From the NCBI RefSeq assembly GCF_029227915.1, contig NC_079885.1, positions 18,177,001-18,241,000 of the forward strand: a stretch of DNA of 64,000 nucleotides, written 5' to 3'. The DNA is from Hydractinia symbiolongicarpus. Taxonomy: Eukaryota > Cnidaria > Hydrozoa > Anthoathecata > Hydractiniidae. Under the pieces are notes generated by a model. It ran no database searches. It had not been told where the DNA came from and worked only from the letters and a program-made list of their open reading frames with translations. Below, piece by piece: positions 1-9,525 of this stretch (the first letter of the stretch is position 1; each line of letters starts with the position of its first letter). The translations under genes and the position numbers were made by a program.

Positions 1-30
1 AAGGCACAACAGGTCGCGCCGACTTACGAC

Positions 31-151
31 AACTCTGGGCTTTCTTCAGTTCACGCACAAATCTTTCGCCTTTTACTAAAGATTTCCGTGGAGAAGGCCA
101 AAACGATGAGTATATAGACGATTTTTCTACTGTCTCGCTTCGGCGGGACGA
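31..151 (+). ncRNA. U5: U5 spliceosomal snRNA, copy 1 (reference copy)
   Basis: U5 is the snRNA of the U5 and U4/U6.U5 snRNPs; its loop I holds the 5' and 3' exon ends in the spliceosome. RNA numbering takes 31 as nt 1. Stem I pairs ACTC (nt 2-5) with GAGT (78-81) and GGCTTTCTT (8-16) with 61-69. An upper stem pairs CACG (22-25) with CGTG (57-60). AAATCTTT (29-36) pairs with AAAGATTT (48-55) and closes loop I, CGCCTTTTACT (37-47), identical to the animal loop. The Sm-type site ATTTTTC is nt 91-97; it has C where the usual Sm consensus has G. The terminal hairpin is nt 102-119, 7 bp with a TTCG loop. The 5' end is set by AACTCTGG. The 3' end is set two bases past the hairpin by analogy with human U5, so it may be off by a few bases. 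Length is 121 nt against about 116 in human. Confidence 0.97.
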
Positions 152-157
152 TCACTA

Positions 158-173
158 GTCTAAATGAAAAAAC
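158..173 (+). promoter_or_regulatory. Candidate snRNA 3' box (first unit; recurs at U5 nt 128-143)
   Basis: The sequence GTCTAAATGAAAAAAC begins 8 bases after the terminal U5 hairpin. It resembles the snRNA 3'-end processing signal of vertebrates and sea urchins, GTTT-N0-3-AAARNNAGA, in its GTCT then AAA-rich layout and its distance. The match is imperfect (GTCT for GTTT, no final AGA). In the animals studied this signal directs Integrator cleavage of RNA polymerase II snRNA precursors. The call is by position and partial similarity. Confidence 0.45.
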
Positions 174-324
174 GTGCAGGAGGCCATACGCGGGCCTATC
201 TCTCATCTCGCTCACAGAGACTTGGTAAGCACGGTCCACTCAATGGCTTTCCAAATGCGAAGAGTGAAGGCCGCAGACGGCAGGGGTTGAGCCAAGGGCC
301 TTTCGGCCGTATCCCGCTCACAAG
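174..324 (+). ncRNA. Structured second element, possibly a diverged 5S-derived or novel Pol III RNA (first unit; recurs at U5 +144 to +294)
   Basis: I do not recognise this as a named RNA. Three short matches to animal 5S rRNA occur in order: GGCCATAC at 182-189, ATCTCG at 205-210 and TAAGCAcGGTC at 226-236. Their spacing equals that of 5S nt 7-14, 32-37 and 53-63 within 2 bases. A weaker AATGCGAAGA (254-263) falls where 5S has GATGGGAGA. It can fold like the 5S arm: GGGCC 192-196 with GGTCC 233-237 at the helix II place, and TCTCT 199-203 with AGAGA 216-220 around a 12-nt loop that contains ATCTCG, as loop C does. Further hairpins are GGCTTTC 245-251 with GAAGGCC 266-272, CTCAA 239-243 with TTGAG 287-291, and GGCC-TTTC-GGCC at 297-308. 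Box C is not preserved and the bases between the anchors are unlike 5S, so a functional 5S gene is unlikely. A T-run follows directly. Confidence 0.35.
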
Positions 325-340
325 TTTTTTTTTTTTTTTT
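325..340 (+). terminator. T16 run, Pol III-type terminator candidate (first unit; recurs at U5 +295)
   Basis: Sixteen consecutive T follow the structured segment. Four or more T on the sense strand terminate RNA polymerase III, so this would end a + strand transcript of 174-324. Runs of 15 T follow U5 copies 4-7, 16, 18, 20, 29, 36, 49, 55, 62, 67, 74, 81, 87, 89, 92 and 93; runs of 14 T follow copies 8, 30, 45 and 46; the rest have 16. It is far longer than termination needs, and could instead be a plain microsatellite or the A-tail of an old minus-strand insertion. Confidence 0.4.
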
Positions 341-642
341 AGCAGAATAATACATACGAGCTAATCAAAATCGGCTCGAGGAAAGAAATAAAGTTCAGAG
401 ACAACCAAAGGAGTCGAACTGCAGTAGAAACAAACTAGATGTAACGCAAGCCACTAGTACGACGTATTGCCTACAGGGACCACACTCTCCGAGACAGCGA
501 ACGCAACTTCCTAGTGATTCACGCGAACGCACTCAACTAGGTGATGTAGATCAGAAAGGTGAAAGTCCTTGTGTCAAGTCTACACCTCACGATGCAGCAC
601 CTTTTAAGCGTCCTCTACGAACGGACACACTGGCAAGCGGCA
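341..642. other. Inter-gene spacer of the first unit
   Basis: No gene is recognised here. It holds two potential hairpins next to each other: CCTAGT at 510-515 with ACTAGG at 536-541, and GTGATGTAGA at 541-550 with TCTACACCTCAC at 579-590 (10 bp with a 2-base CC bulge, plus an inner AAGG/CCTT stem at 556-559 and 567-570). The second lies about 110-160 bp upstream of the next U5 start, where distal enhancer elements could sit, but I see no octamer (ATGCAAAT) motif. TCGGCTCGA at 371-379 recurs at 663-671 in the U5 promoter. The same spacer is repeated in every unit. Confidence 0.6.
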
Positions 643-660
643 CACCACAAGCAAAGGTTA
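643..660 (+). promoter_or_regulatory. PSE-like element of U5 copy 2 (recurs at -58 to -41 of every copy)
   Basis: CACCACAAGCAAAGGTTA lies 58 to 41 bases before the U5 start. Vertebrate proximal sequence elements follow a TCACC-N-TNAC-N-AAAG pattern centred near -55, and here CACC, an AA-rich middle and AAAGG fall in that order at that distance. The element recruits SNAPc. No TATA box is present near -30, which fits RNA polymerase II rather than III. PSE sequences vary strongly between animal groups, so position is the better evidence. Copy 11 has G to A at 6675 and copy 29 has G to C at 18738 within it. Confidence 0.45.
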
Positions 661-696
661 AGTCGGCTCGAAGGCACAACAGGTCGCGCCGACTTA
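659..696. repeat. 9-bp perfect inverted repeat in the U5 core promoter (second unit; recurs in every unit)
   Basis: TAAGTCGGC at 659-667 is the exact reverse complement of GCCGACTTA at 688-696, separated by 20 bases. The arms lie at -42 to -34 and -13 to -5 of U5 and touch the end of the PSE-like element. The recurrent promoter substitutions at -31 and -19 fall in the 20-base centre; I saw none in the arms. It could be a dimeric protein site, a cruciform or chance. Confidence 0.6.
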
Positions 697-700
697 CGAC

Positions 701-821
701 AACACTGGGCTTTCTTCAGTTCACGCACAAATCTTTCGCCTTTTACTAAAGATTTCCGTGGAGAAGGCCAAAACGATGAGTATATAGACGATTTTTCTAC
801 TGTCTCGCTTCGGCGGGACGA
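701..821 (+). ncRNA. U5: U5 snRNA, copy 2
   Basis: A instead of T at nt 4 (704) makes an A-A mismatch in the ACTC/GAGT basal stem. Otherwise as copy 1. Confidence 0.95.
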
Positions 822-1370
822 TCACTAGTCTAAATGAAAAAACGTGCAGGAGGCCATACGCGGGCCTATCTCTCATCTCGCTCACAGAGACTTGGTAAGC
901 ACGGTCCACTCAATGGCTTTCCAAATGCGAAGAGTGAAGGCCGCAGACGGCAGGGGTTGAGCCAAGGGCCTTTCGGCCGTATCCCGCTCACAAGTTTTTT
1001 TTTTTTTTTTAGCAGAATAATACATACGAGCTAATCAAAATCGGCTCGAGGAAAGAAATAAAGTTCAGAGACAACCAAAGGAGTCGAACTGCAGTAGAAA
1101 CAAACTAGATGTAACGCAAGCCACTAGTACGACGTATTGCCTACAGGGACCACACTCTCCGAGACAGCGAACGCAACTTCCTAGTGATTCACGCGAACGC
1201 ACTCAACTAGGTGATGTAGATCAGAAAGGTGAAAGTCCTTGTGTCAAGTCTACACCTCACGATGCAGCACCTTTTAAGCGTCCTCTACGAACGGACACAC
1301 TGGCAAGCGGCACACCACAAGCAAAGGTTAAGTCGGCTCGAAGGCACAACAGGTCGCGCCGACTTACGAC

Positions 1371-1491
1371 AACTCTGGGCTTTCTTCAGTTCACGCACAA
1401 ATCTTTCGCCTTTTACTAAAGATTTCCGTGGAGAAGGCCAAAACGATGAGTATATAGACGATTTTTCTACTGTCTCGCTTCGGCGGGACGA
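1371..1491 (+). ncRNA. U5: U5 snRNA, copy 3
   Basis: No difference from copy 1 noticed. Confidence 0.95.
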
Positions 1492-2040
1492 TCACTAGTC
1501 TAAATGAAAAAACGTGCAGGAGGCCATACGCGGGCCTATCTCTCATCTCGCTCACAGAGACTTGGTAAGCACGGTCCACTCAATGGCTTTCCAAATGCGA
1601 AGAGTGAAGGCCGCAGACGGCAGGGGTTGAGCCAAGGGCCTTTCGGCCGTATCCCGCTCACAAGTTTTTTTTTTTTTTTTAGCAGAATAATACATACGAG
1701 CTAATCAAAATCGGCTCGAGGAAAGAAATAAAGTTCAGAGACAACCAAAGGAGTCGAACTGCAGTAGAAACAAACTAGATGTAACGCAAGCCACTAGTAC
1801 GACGTATTGCCTACAGGGACCACACTCTCCGAGACAGCGAACGCAACTTCCTAGTGATTCACGCGAACGCACTCAACTAGGTGATGTAGATCAGAAAGGT
1901 GAAAGTCCTTGTGTCAAGTCTACACCTCACGATGCAGCACCTTTTAAGCGTCCTCTACGAACGGACACACTGGCAAGCGGCACACCACAAGCAAAGGTTA
2001 AGTCGGCTCGAAGGCACAACAGGTCGCGCCGACTTACGAC

Positions 2041-2161
2041 AACTCTGGGCTTTCTTCAGTTCACGCACAAATCTTTCGCCTTTTACTAAAGATTTCCGTG
2101 GAGAAGGCCAAAACGATGAGTATATAGACGATTTTTCTACTGTCTCGCTTCGGCGGGACGA
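2041..2161 (+). ncRNA. U5: U5 snRNA, copy 4
   Basis: Matches copy 1; T15 downstream. Confidence 0.95.
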
Positions 2162-2709
2162 TCACTAGTCTAAATGAAAAAACGTGCAGGAGGCCATACG
2201 CGGGCCTATCTCTCATCTCGCTCACAGAGACTTGGTAAGCACGGTCCACTCAATGGCTTTCCAAATGCGAAGAGTGAAGGCCGCAGACGGCAGGGGTTGA
2301 GCCAAGGGCCTTTCGGCCGTATCCCGCTCACAAGTTTTTTTTTTTTTTTAGCAGAATAATACATACGAGCTAATCAAAATCGGCTCGAGGAAAGAAATAA
2401 AGTTCAGAGACAACCAAAGGAGTCGAACTGCAGTAGAAACAAACTAGATGTAACGCAAGCCACTAGTACGACGTATTGCCTACAGGGACCACACTCTCCG
2501 AGACAGCGAACGCAACTTCCTAGTGATTCACGCGAACGCACTCAACTAGGTGATGTAGATCAGAAAGGTGAAAGTCCTTGTGTCAAGTCTACACCTCACG
2601 ATGCAGCACCTTTTAAGCGTCCTCTACGAACGGACACACTGGCAAGCGGCACACCACAAGCAAAGGTTAAGTCGGCTCGAAGGCACAACAGGTCGCGCCG
2701 ACTTACGAC

Positions 2710-2830
2710 AACACTGGGCTTTCTTCAGTTCACGCACAAATCTTTCGCCTTTTACTAAAGATTTCCGTGGAGAAGGCCAAAACGATGAGTATATAGACGA
2801 TTTTTCTACTGTCTCGCTTCGGCGGGACGA
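2710..2830 (+). ncRNA. U5: U5 snRNA, copy 5
   Basis: nt 4 is A (2713). The second element downstream has T to A at 2935; T15. Confidence 0.95.
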
Positions 2831-3378
2831 TCACTAGTCTAAATGAAAAAACGTGCAGGAGGCCATACGCGGGCCTATCTCTCATCTCGCTCACAGAGAC
2901 TTGGTAAGCACGGTCCACTCAATGGCTTTCCAAAAGCGAAGAGTGAAGGCCGCAGACGGCAGGGGTTGAGCCAAGGGCCTTTCGGCCGTATCCCGCTCAC
3001 AAGTTTTTTTTTTTTTTTAGCAGAATAATACATACGAGCTAATCAAAATCGGCTCGAGGAAAGAAATAAAGTTCAGAGACAACCAAAGGAGTCGAACTGC
3101 AGTAGAAACAAACTAGATGTAACGCAAGCCACTAGTACGACGTATTGCCTACAGGGACCACACTCTCCGAGACAGCGAACGCAACTTCCTAGTGATTCAC
3201 GCGAACGCACTCAACTAGGTGATGTAGATCAGAAAGGTGAAAGTCCTTGTGTCAAGTCTACACCTCACGATGCAGCACCTTTTAAGCGTCCTCTACGAAC
3301 GGACACACTGGCAAGCGGCACACCACAAGCAAAGGTTAAGTCGGCTCGAAGGCACAACAGGTCGCGCCGACTTACGAC

Positions 3379-3499
3379 AACTCTGGGCTTTCTTCAGTTC
3401 ACGCACAAATCTTTCGCCTTTTACTAAAGATTTCCGTGGAGAAGGCCAAAACGATGAGTATATAGACGATTTTTCTACTGTCTCGCTTCGGCGGGACGA
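3379..3499 (+). ncRNA. U5: U5 snRNA, copy 6
   Basis: Matches copy 1; T15 downstream. Confidence 0.95.
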
Positions 3500-4047
3500 T
3501 CACTAGTCTAAATGAAAAAACGTGCAGGAGGCCATACGCGGGCCTATCTCTCATCTCGCTCACAGAGACTTGGTAAGCACGGTCCACTCAATGGCTTTCC
3601 AAATGCGAAGAGTGAAGGCCGCAGACGGCAGGGGTTGAGCCAAGGGCCTTTCGGCCGTATCCCGCTCACAAGTTTTTTTTTTTTTTTAGCAGAATAATAC
3701 ATACGAGCTAATCAAAATCGGCTCGAGGAAAGAAATAAAGTTCAGAGACAACCAAAGGAGTCGAACTGCAGTAGAAACAAACTAGATGTAACGCAAGCCA
3801 CTAGTACGACGTATTGCCTACAGGGACCACACTCTCCGAGACAGCGAACGCAACTTCCTAGTGATTCACGCGAACGCACTCAACTAGGTGATGTAGATCA
3901 GAAAGGTGAAAGTCCTTGTGTCAAGTCTACACCTCACGATGCAGCACCTTTTAAGCGTCCTCTACGAACGGACACACTGGCAAGCGGCACACCACAAGCA
4001 AAGGTTAAGTCGGCTCGAAGGCACAACAGGTCGCGCCGACTTACGAC

Positions 4048-4168
4048 AACACTGGGCTTTCTTCAGTTCACGCACAAATCTTTCGCCTTTTACTAAAGAT
4101 TTCCGTGGAGAAGGCCAAAACGATGAGTATATAGACGATTTTTCTACTGTCTCGCTTCGGCGGGACGA
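4048..4168 (+). ncRNA. U5: U5 snRNA, copy 7
   Basis: nt 4 is A (4051); T to A at 4273 downstream, the same pair of tags as copy 5; T15. Confidence 0.95.
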
Positions 4169-4716
4169 TCACTAGTCTAAATGAAAAAACGTGCAGGAGG
4201 CCATACGCGGGCCTATCTCTCATCTCGCTCACAGAGACTTGGTAAGCACGGTCCACTCAATGGCTTTCCAAAAGCGAAGAGTGAAGGCCGCAGACGGCAG
4301 GGGTTGAGCCAAGGGCCTTTCGGCCGTATCCCGCTCACAAGTTTTTTTTTTTTTTTAGCAGAATAATACATACGAGCTAATCAAAATCGGCTCGAGGAAA
4401 GAAATAAAGTTCAGAGACAACCAAAGGAGTCGAACTGCAGTAGAAACAAACTAGATGTAACGCAAGCCACTAGTACGACGTATTGCCTACAGGGACCACA
4501 CTCTCCGAGACAGCGAACGCAACTTCCTAGTGATTCACGCGAACGCACTCAACTAGGTGATGTAGATCAGAAAGGTGAAAGTCCTTGTGTCAAGTCTACA
4601 CCTCACGATGCAGCACCTTTTAAGCGTCCTCTACGAACGGACACACTGGCAAGCGGCACACCACAAGCAAAGGTTAAGTCGGCTCGAAGGCACAACAGGT
4701 CGCGCCGACTTACGAC

Positions 4717-4837
4717 AACTCTGGGCTTTCTTCAGTTCACGCACAAATCTTTCGCCTTTTACTAAAGATTTCCGTGGAGAAGGCCAAAACGATGAGTATA
4801 TAGACGATTTTTCTACTGTCTCGCTTCGGCGGGACGA
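4717..4837 (+). ncRNA. U5: U5 snRNA, copy 8
   Basis: Matches copy 1; T14 downstream, the shortest class. Confidence 0.95.
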
Positions 4838-5384
4838 TCACTAGTCTAAATGAAAAAACGTGCAGGAGGCCATACGCGGGCCTATCTCTCATCTCGCTCA
4901 CAGAGACTTGGTAAGCACGGTCCACTCAATGGCTTTCCAAATGCGAAGAGTGAAGGCCGCAGACGGCAGGGGTTGAGCCAAGGGCCTTTCGGCCGTATCC
5001 CGCTCACAAGTTTTTTTTTTTTTTAGCAGAATAATACATACGAGCTAATCAAAATCGGCTCGAGGAAAGAAATAAAGTTCAGAGACAACCAAAGGAGTCG
5101 AACTGCAGTAGAAACAAACTAGATGTAACGCAAGCCACTAGTACGACGTATTGCCTACAGGGACCACACTCTCCGAGACAGCGAACGCAACTTCCTAGTG
5201 ATTCACGCGAACGCACTCAACTAGGTGATGTAGATCAGAAAGGTGAAAGTCCTTGTGTCAAGTCTACACCTCACGATGCAGCACCTTTTAAGCGTCCTCT
5301 ACGAACGGACACACTGGCAAGCGGCACACCACAAGCAAAGGTTAAGTCGGCTCGAAGGCACAACAGGTCGCGCCGACTTACGAC

Positions 5385-5505
5385 AACTCTGGGCTTTCTT
5401 CAGTTCACGCACAAATCTTTCGCCTTTTACTAAAGATTTCCGTGGAGAAGGCCAAAACGATGAGTATATAGACGATTTTTCTACTGTCTCGCTTCGGCGG
5501 GACGA
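5385..5505 (+). ncRNA. U5: U5 snRNA, copy 9
   Basis: Matches copy 1. Confidence 0.95.
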
Positions 5506-6054
5506 TCACTAGTCTAAATGAAAAAACGTGCAGGAGGCCATACGCGGGCCTATCTCTCATCTCGCTCACAGAGACTTGGTAAGCACGGTCCACTCAATGG
5601 CTTTCCAAATGCGAAGAGTGAAGGCCGCAGACGGCAGGGGTTGAGCCAAGGGCCTTTCGGCCGTATCCCGCTCACAAGTTTTTTTTTTTTTTTTAGCAGA
5701 ATAATACATACGAGCTAATCAAAATCGGCTCGAGGAAAGAAATAAAGTTCAGAGACAACCAAAGGAGTCGAACTGCAGTAGAAACAAACTAGATGTAACG
5801 CAAGCCACTAGTACGACGTATTGCCTACAGGGACCACACTCTCCGAGACAGCGAACGCAACTTCCTAGTGATTCACGCGAACGCACTCAACTAGGTGATG
5901 TAGATCAGAAAGGTGAAAGTCCTTGTGTCAAGTCTACACCTCACGATGCAGCACCTTTTAAGCGTCCTCTACGAACGGACACACTGGCAAGCGGCACACC
6001 ACAAGCAAAGGTTAAGTCGGCTCGAAGGCACAACAGGTCGCGCCGACTTACGAC

Positions 6055-6175
6055 AACTCTGGGCTTTCTTCAGTTCACGCACAAATCTTTCGCCTTTTAC
6101 TAAAGATTTCCGTGGAGAAGGCCAAAACGATGAGTATATAGACGATTTTTCTACTGTCTCGCTTCGGCGGGACGA
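6055..6175 (+). ncRNA. U5: U5 snRNA, copy 10
   Basis: Matches copy 1. Confidence 0.95.
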
Positions 6176-6724
6176 TCACTAGTCTAAATGAAAAAACGTG
6201 CAGGAGGCCATACGCGGGCCTATCTCTCATCTCGCTCACAGAGACTTGGTAAGCACGGTCCACTCAATGGCTTTCCAAATGCGAAGAGTGAAGGCCGCAG
6301 ACGGCAGGGGTTGAGCCAAGGGCCTTTCGGCCGTATCCCGCTCACAAGTTTTTTTTTTTTTTTTAGCAGAATAATACATACGAGCTAATCAAAATCGGCT
6401 CGAGGAAAGAAATAAAGTTCAGAGACAACCAAAGGAGTCGAACTGCAGTAGAAACAAACTAGATGTAACGCAAGCCACTAGTACGACGTATTGCCTACAG
6501 GGACCACACTCTCCGAGACAGCGAACGCAACTTCCTAGTGATTCACGCGAACGCACTCAACTAGGTGATGTAGATCAGAAAGGTGAAAGTCCTTGTGTCA
6601 AGTCTACACCTCACGATGCAGCACCTTTTAAGCGTCCTCTACGAACGGACACACTGGCAAGCGGCACACCACAAACAAAGGTTAAGTCGGCTCGAAGGCA
6701 CAACAGGTCGCGCCGACTTACGAC

Positions 6725-6845
6725 AACTCTGGGCTTTCTTCAGTTCACGCACAAATCTTTCGCCTTTTACTAAAGATTTCCGTGGAGAAGGCCAAAACGA
6801 TGAGTATATAGACGATTTTTCTACTGTCTCGCTTCGGCGGGACGA
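6725..6845 (+). ncRNA. U5: U5 snRNA, copy 11
   Basis: RNA as copy 1. The PSE-like element has G to A at 6675 (-50), private to this copy. Confidence 0.95.
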
Positions 6846-7394
6846 TCACTAGTCTAAATGAAAAAACGTGCAGGAGGCCATACGCGGGCCTATCTCTCAT
6901 CTCGCTCACAGAGACTTGGTAAGCACGGTCCACTCAATGGCTTTCCAAATGCGAAGAGTGAAGGCCGCAGACGGCAGGGGTTGAGCCAAGGGCCTTTCGG
7001 CCGTATCCCGCTCACAAGTTTTTTTTTTTTTTTTAGCAGAATAATACATACGAGCTAATCAAAATCGGCTCGAGGAAAGAAATAAAGTTCAGAGACAACC
7101 AAAGGAGTCGAACTGCAGTAGAAACAAACTAGATGTAACGCAAGCCACTAGTACGACGTATTGCCTACAGGGACCACACTCTCCGAGACAGCGAACGCAA
7201 CTTCCTAGTGATTCACGCGAACGCACTCAACTAGGTGATGTAGATCAGAAAGGTGAAAGTCCTTGTGTCAAGTCTACACCTCACGATGCAGCACCTTTTA
7301 AGCGTCCTCTACGAACGGACACACTGGCAAGCGGCACACCACAAGCAAAGGTTAAGTCGGCTCGAAGGCACAACAGGTCGCGCCGACTTACGAC

Positions 7395-7515
7395 AACACT
7401 GGGCTTTCTTCAGTTCACGCACAAATCTTTCGCCTTTTACTAAAGATTTCCGTGGAGAAGGCCAAAACGATGAGTATATAGACGATTTTTCTACTGTCTC
7501 GCTTCGGCGGGACGA
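7395..7515 (+). ncRNA. U5: U5 snRNA, copy 12
   Basis: nt 4 is A (7398), the last such copy until copy 81. Confidence 0.95.
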
Positions 7516-8064
7516 TCACTAGTCTAAATGAAAAAACGTGCAGGAGGCCATACGCGGGCCTATCTCTCATCTCGCTCACAGAGACTTGGTAAGCACGGTC
7601 CACTCAATGGCTTTCCAAATGCGAAGAGTGAAGGCCGCAGACGGCAGGGGTTGAGCCAAGGGCCTTTCGGCCGTATCCCGCTCACAAGTTTTTTTTTTTT
7701 TTTTAGCAGAATAATACATACGAGCTAATCAAAATCGGCTCGAGGAAAGAAATAAAGTTCAGAGACAACCAAAGGAGTCGAACTGCAGTAGAAACAAACT
7801 AGATGTAACGCAAGCCACTAGTACGACGTATTGCCTACAGGGACCACACTCTCCGAGACAGCGAACGCAACTTCCTAGTGATTCACGCGAACGCACTCAA
7901 CTAGGTGATGTAGATCAGAAAGGTGAAAGTCCTTGTGTCAAGTCTACACCTCACGATGCAGCACCTTTTAAGCGTCCTCTACGAACGGACACACTGGCAA
8001 GCGGCACACCACAAGCAAAGGTTAAGTCGGCTCGAAGGCACAACAGGTCGCGCCGACTTACGAC

Positions 8065-8185
8065 AACTCTGGGCTTTCTTCAGTTCACGCACAAATCTTT
8101 CGCCTTTTACTAAAGATTTCCGTGGAGAAGGCCAAAACGATGAGTATATAGACGATTTTTCTACTGTCTCGCTTCGGCGGGACGA
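8065..8185 (+). ncRNA. U5: U5 snRNA, copy 13
   Basis: Matches copy 1. Confidence 0.95.
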
Positions 8186-8734
8186 TCACTAGTCTAAATG
8201 AAAAAACGTGCAGGAGGCCATACGCGGGCCTATCTCTCATCTCGCTCACAGAGACTTGGTAAGCACGGTCCACTCAATGGCTTTCCAAATGCGAAGAGTG
8301 AAGGCCGCAGACGGCAGGGGTTGAGCCAAGGGCCTTTCGGCCGTATCCCGCTCACAAGTTTTTTTTTTTTTTTTAGCAGAATAATACATACGAGCTAATC
8401 AAAATCGGCTCGAGGAAAGAAATAAAGTTCAGAGACAACCAAAGGAGTCGAACTGCAGTAGAAACAAACTAGATGTAACGCAAGCCACTAGTACGACGTA
8501 TTGCCTACAGGGACCACACTCTCCGAGACAGCGAACGCAACTTCCTAGTGATTCACGCGAACGCACTCAACTAGGTGATGTAGATCAGAAAGGTGAAAGT
8601 CCTTGTGTCAAGTCTACACCTCACGATGCAGCACCTTTTAAGCGTCCTCTACGAACGGACACACTGGCAAGCGGCACACCACAAGCAAAGGTTAAGTCGG
8701 CTCGAAGGCACAACAGGTCGCGCCGACTTACGAC

Positions 8735-8855
8735 AACTCTGGGCTTTCTTCAGTTCACGCACAAATCTTTCGCCTTTTACTAAAGATTTCCGTGGAGAAG
8801 GCCAAAACGATGAGTATATAGACGATTTTTCTACTGTCTCGCTTCGGCGGGACGA
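8735..8855 (+). ncRNA. U5: U5 snRNA, copy 14
   Basis: Matches copy 1. Confidence 0.95.
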
Positions 8856-9404
8856 TCACTAGTCTAAATGAAAAAACGTGCAGGAGGCCATACGCGGGCC
8901 TATCTCTCATCTCGCTCACAGAGACTTGGTAAGCACGGTCCACTCAATGGCTTTCCAAATGCGAAGAGTGAAGGCCGCAGACGGCAGGGGTTGAGCCAAG
9001 GGCCTTTCGGCCGTATCCCGCTCACAAGTTTTTTTTTTTTTTTTAGCAGAATAATACATACGAGCTAATCAAAATCGGCTCGAGGAAAGAAATAAAGTTC
9101 AGAGACAACCAAAGGAGTCGAACTGCAGTAGAAACAAACTAGATGTAACGCAAGCCACTAGTACGACGTATTGCCTACAGGGACCACACTCTCCGAGACA
9201 GCGAACGCAACTTCCTAGTGATTCACGCGAACGCACTCAACTAGGTGATGTAGATCAGAAAGGTGAAAGTCCTTGTGTCAAGTCTACACCTCACGATGCA
9301 GCACCTTTTAAGCGTCCTCTACGAACGGACACACTGGCAAGCGGCACACCACAAGCAAAGGTTAAGTCGGCTCGAAGGCACAACAGGTCGCGCCGACTTA
9401 CGAC

Positions 9405-9525
9405 AACTCTGGGCTTTCTTCAGTTCACGCACAAATCTTTCGCCTTTTACTAAAGATTTCCGTGGAGAAGGCCAAAACGATGAGTATATAGACGATTTTT
9501 CTACTGTCTCGCTTCGGCGGGACGA
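9405..9525 (+). ncRNA. U5: U5 snRNA, copy 15
   Basis: RNA as copy 1; C to T at 9529, between the RNA end and the 3'-box-like stretch. Confidence 0.95.

Larger units (their letters stand above)
2710..5384 (+). repeat. 2-unit echo (copies 5-6 and 7-8)
   Basis: Copies 5 and 7 share U5 nt 4 = A (2713 and 4051) and a T to A change in the downstream element (2935 and 4273), 1338 bp apart, with a plain copy after each. This pair of linked tags is seen nowhere else in the window and indicates a two-unit duplication. Confidence 0.55.

Noticed and set aside
214-220. ACAGAGA, the U6 5'-splice-site-binding motif
   Set aside because: None of the surrounding U6 sequence (AGATTAGCATGG and the intramolecular stem) is present.
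221-230. CTTGGTAAGC, a good 5' splice site, as in a spliced-leader RNA
   Set aside because: No Sm-type site flanked by hairpins follows it before the T-run, and the upstream bases match no leader known to me. It is kept only as a remote alternative for the second element.
174-324. Functional 5S rRNA gene
   Set aside because: Box C and the loop E sequence (AGTA, GGATGGG) are missing, and the bases between the anchors show no identity above chance.
410-420. Minus-strand AGTTCGACTCC resembling a Pol III box B or tRNA T-loop
   Set aside because: The flanking bases do not form a T-arm stem, and there is no good box A at the right distance, so no tRNA or tRNA-derived SINE is supported.
325-470. 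Minus-strand retroposed element ending in an A16 tail
   Set aside because: I found no target-site duplication and no recognisable SINE or mRNA body upstream of the A-run on that strand.
541-590. C/D snoRNA suggested by GTGATGT (C-box-like)
   Set aside because: There is no D box (CTGA) at the other end of the hairpin, and the C box has a mismatch.
559-828. Recurring 89-codon open frame on + and 62- to 66-codon frames on both strands in every unit
   Set aside because: They overlap the U5 gene, its promoter and the T-run (the 66-codon frame reads poly-Phe from it). They look like proteins only because a non-coding repeat is copied; their substitutions follow RNA sites, not codon positions, and no protein family is recognisable.
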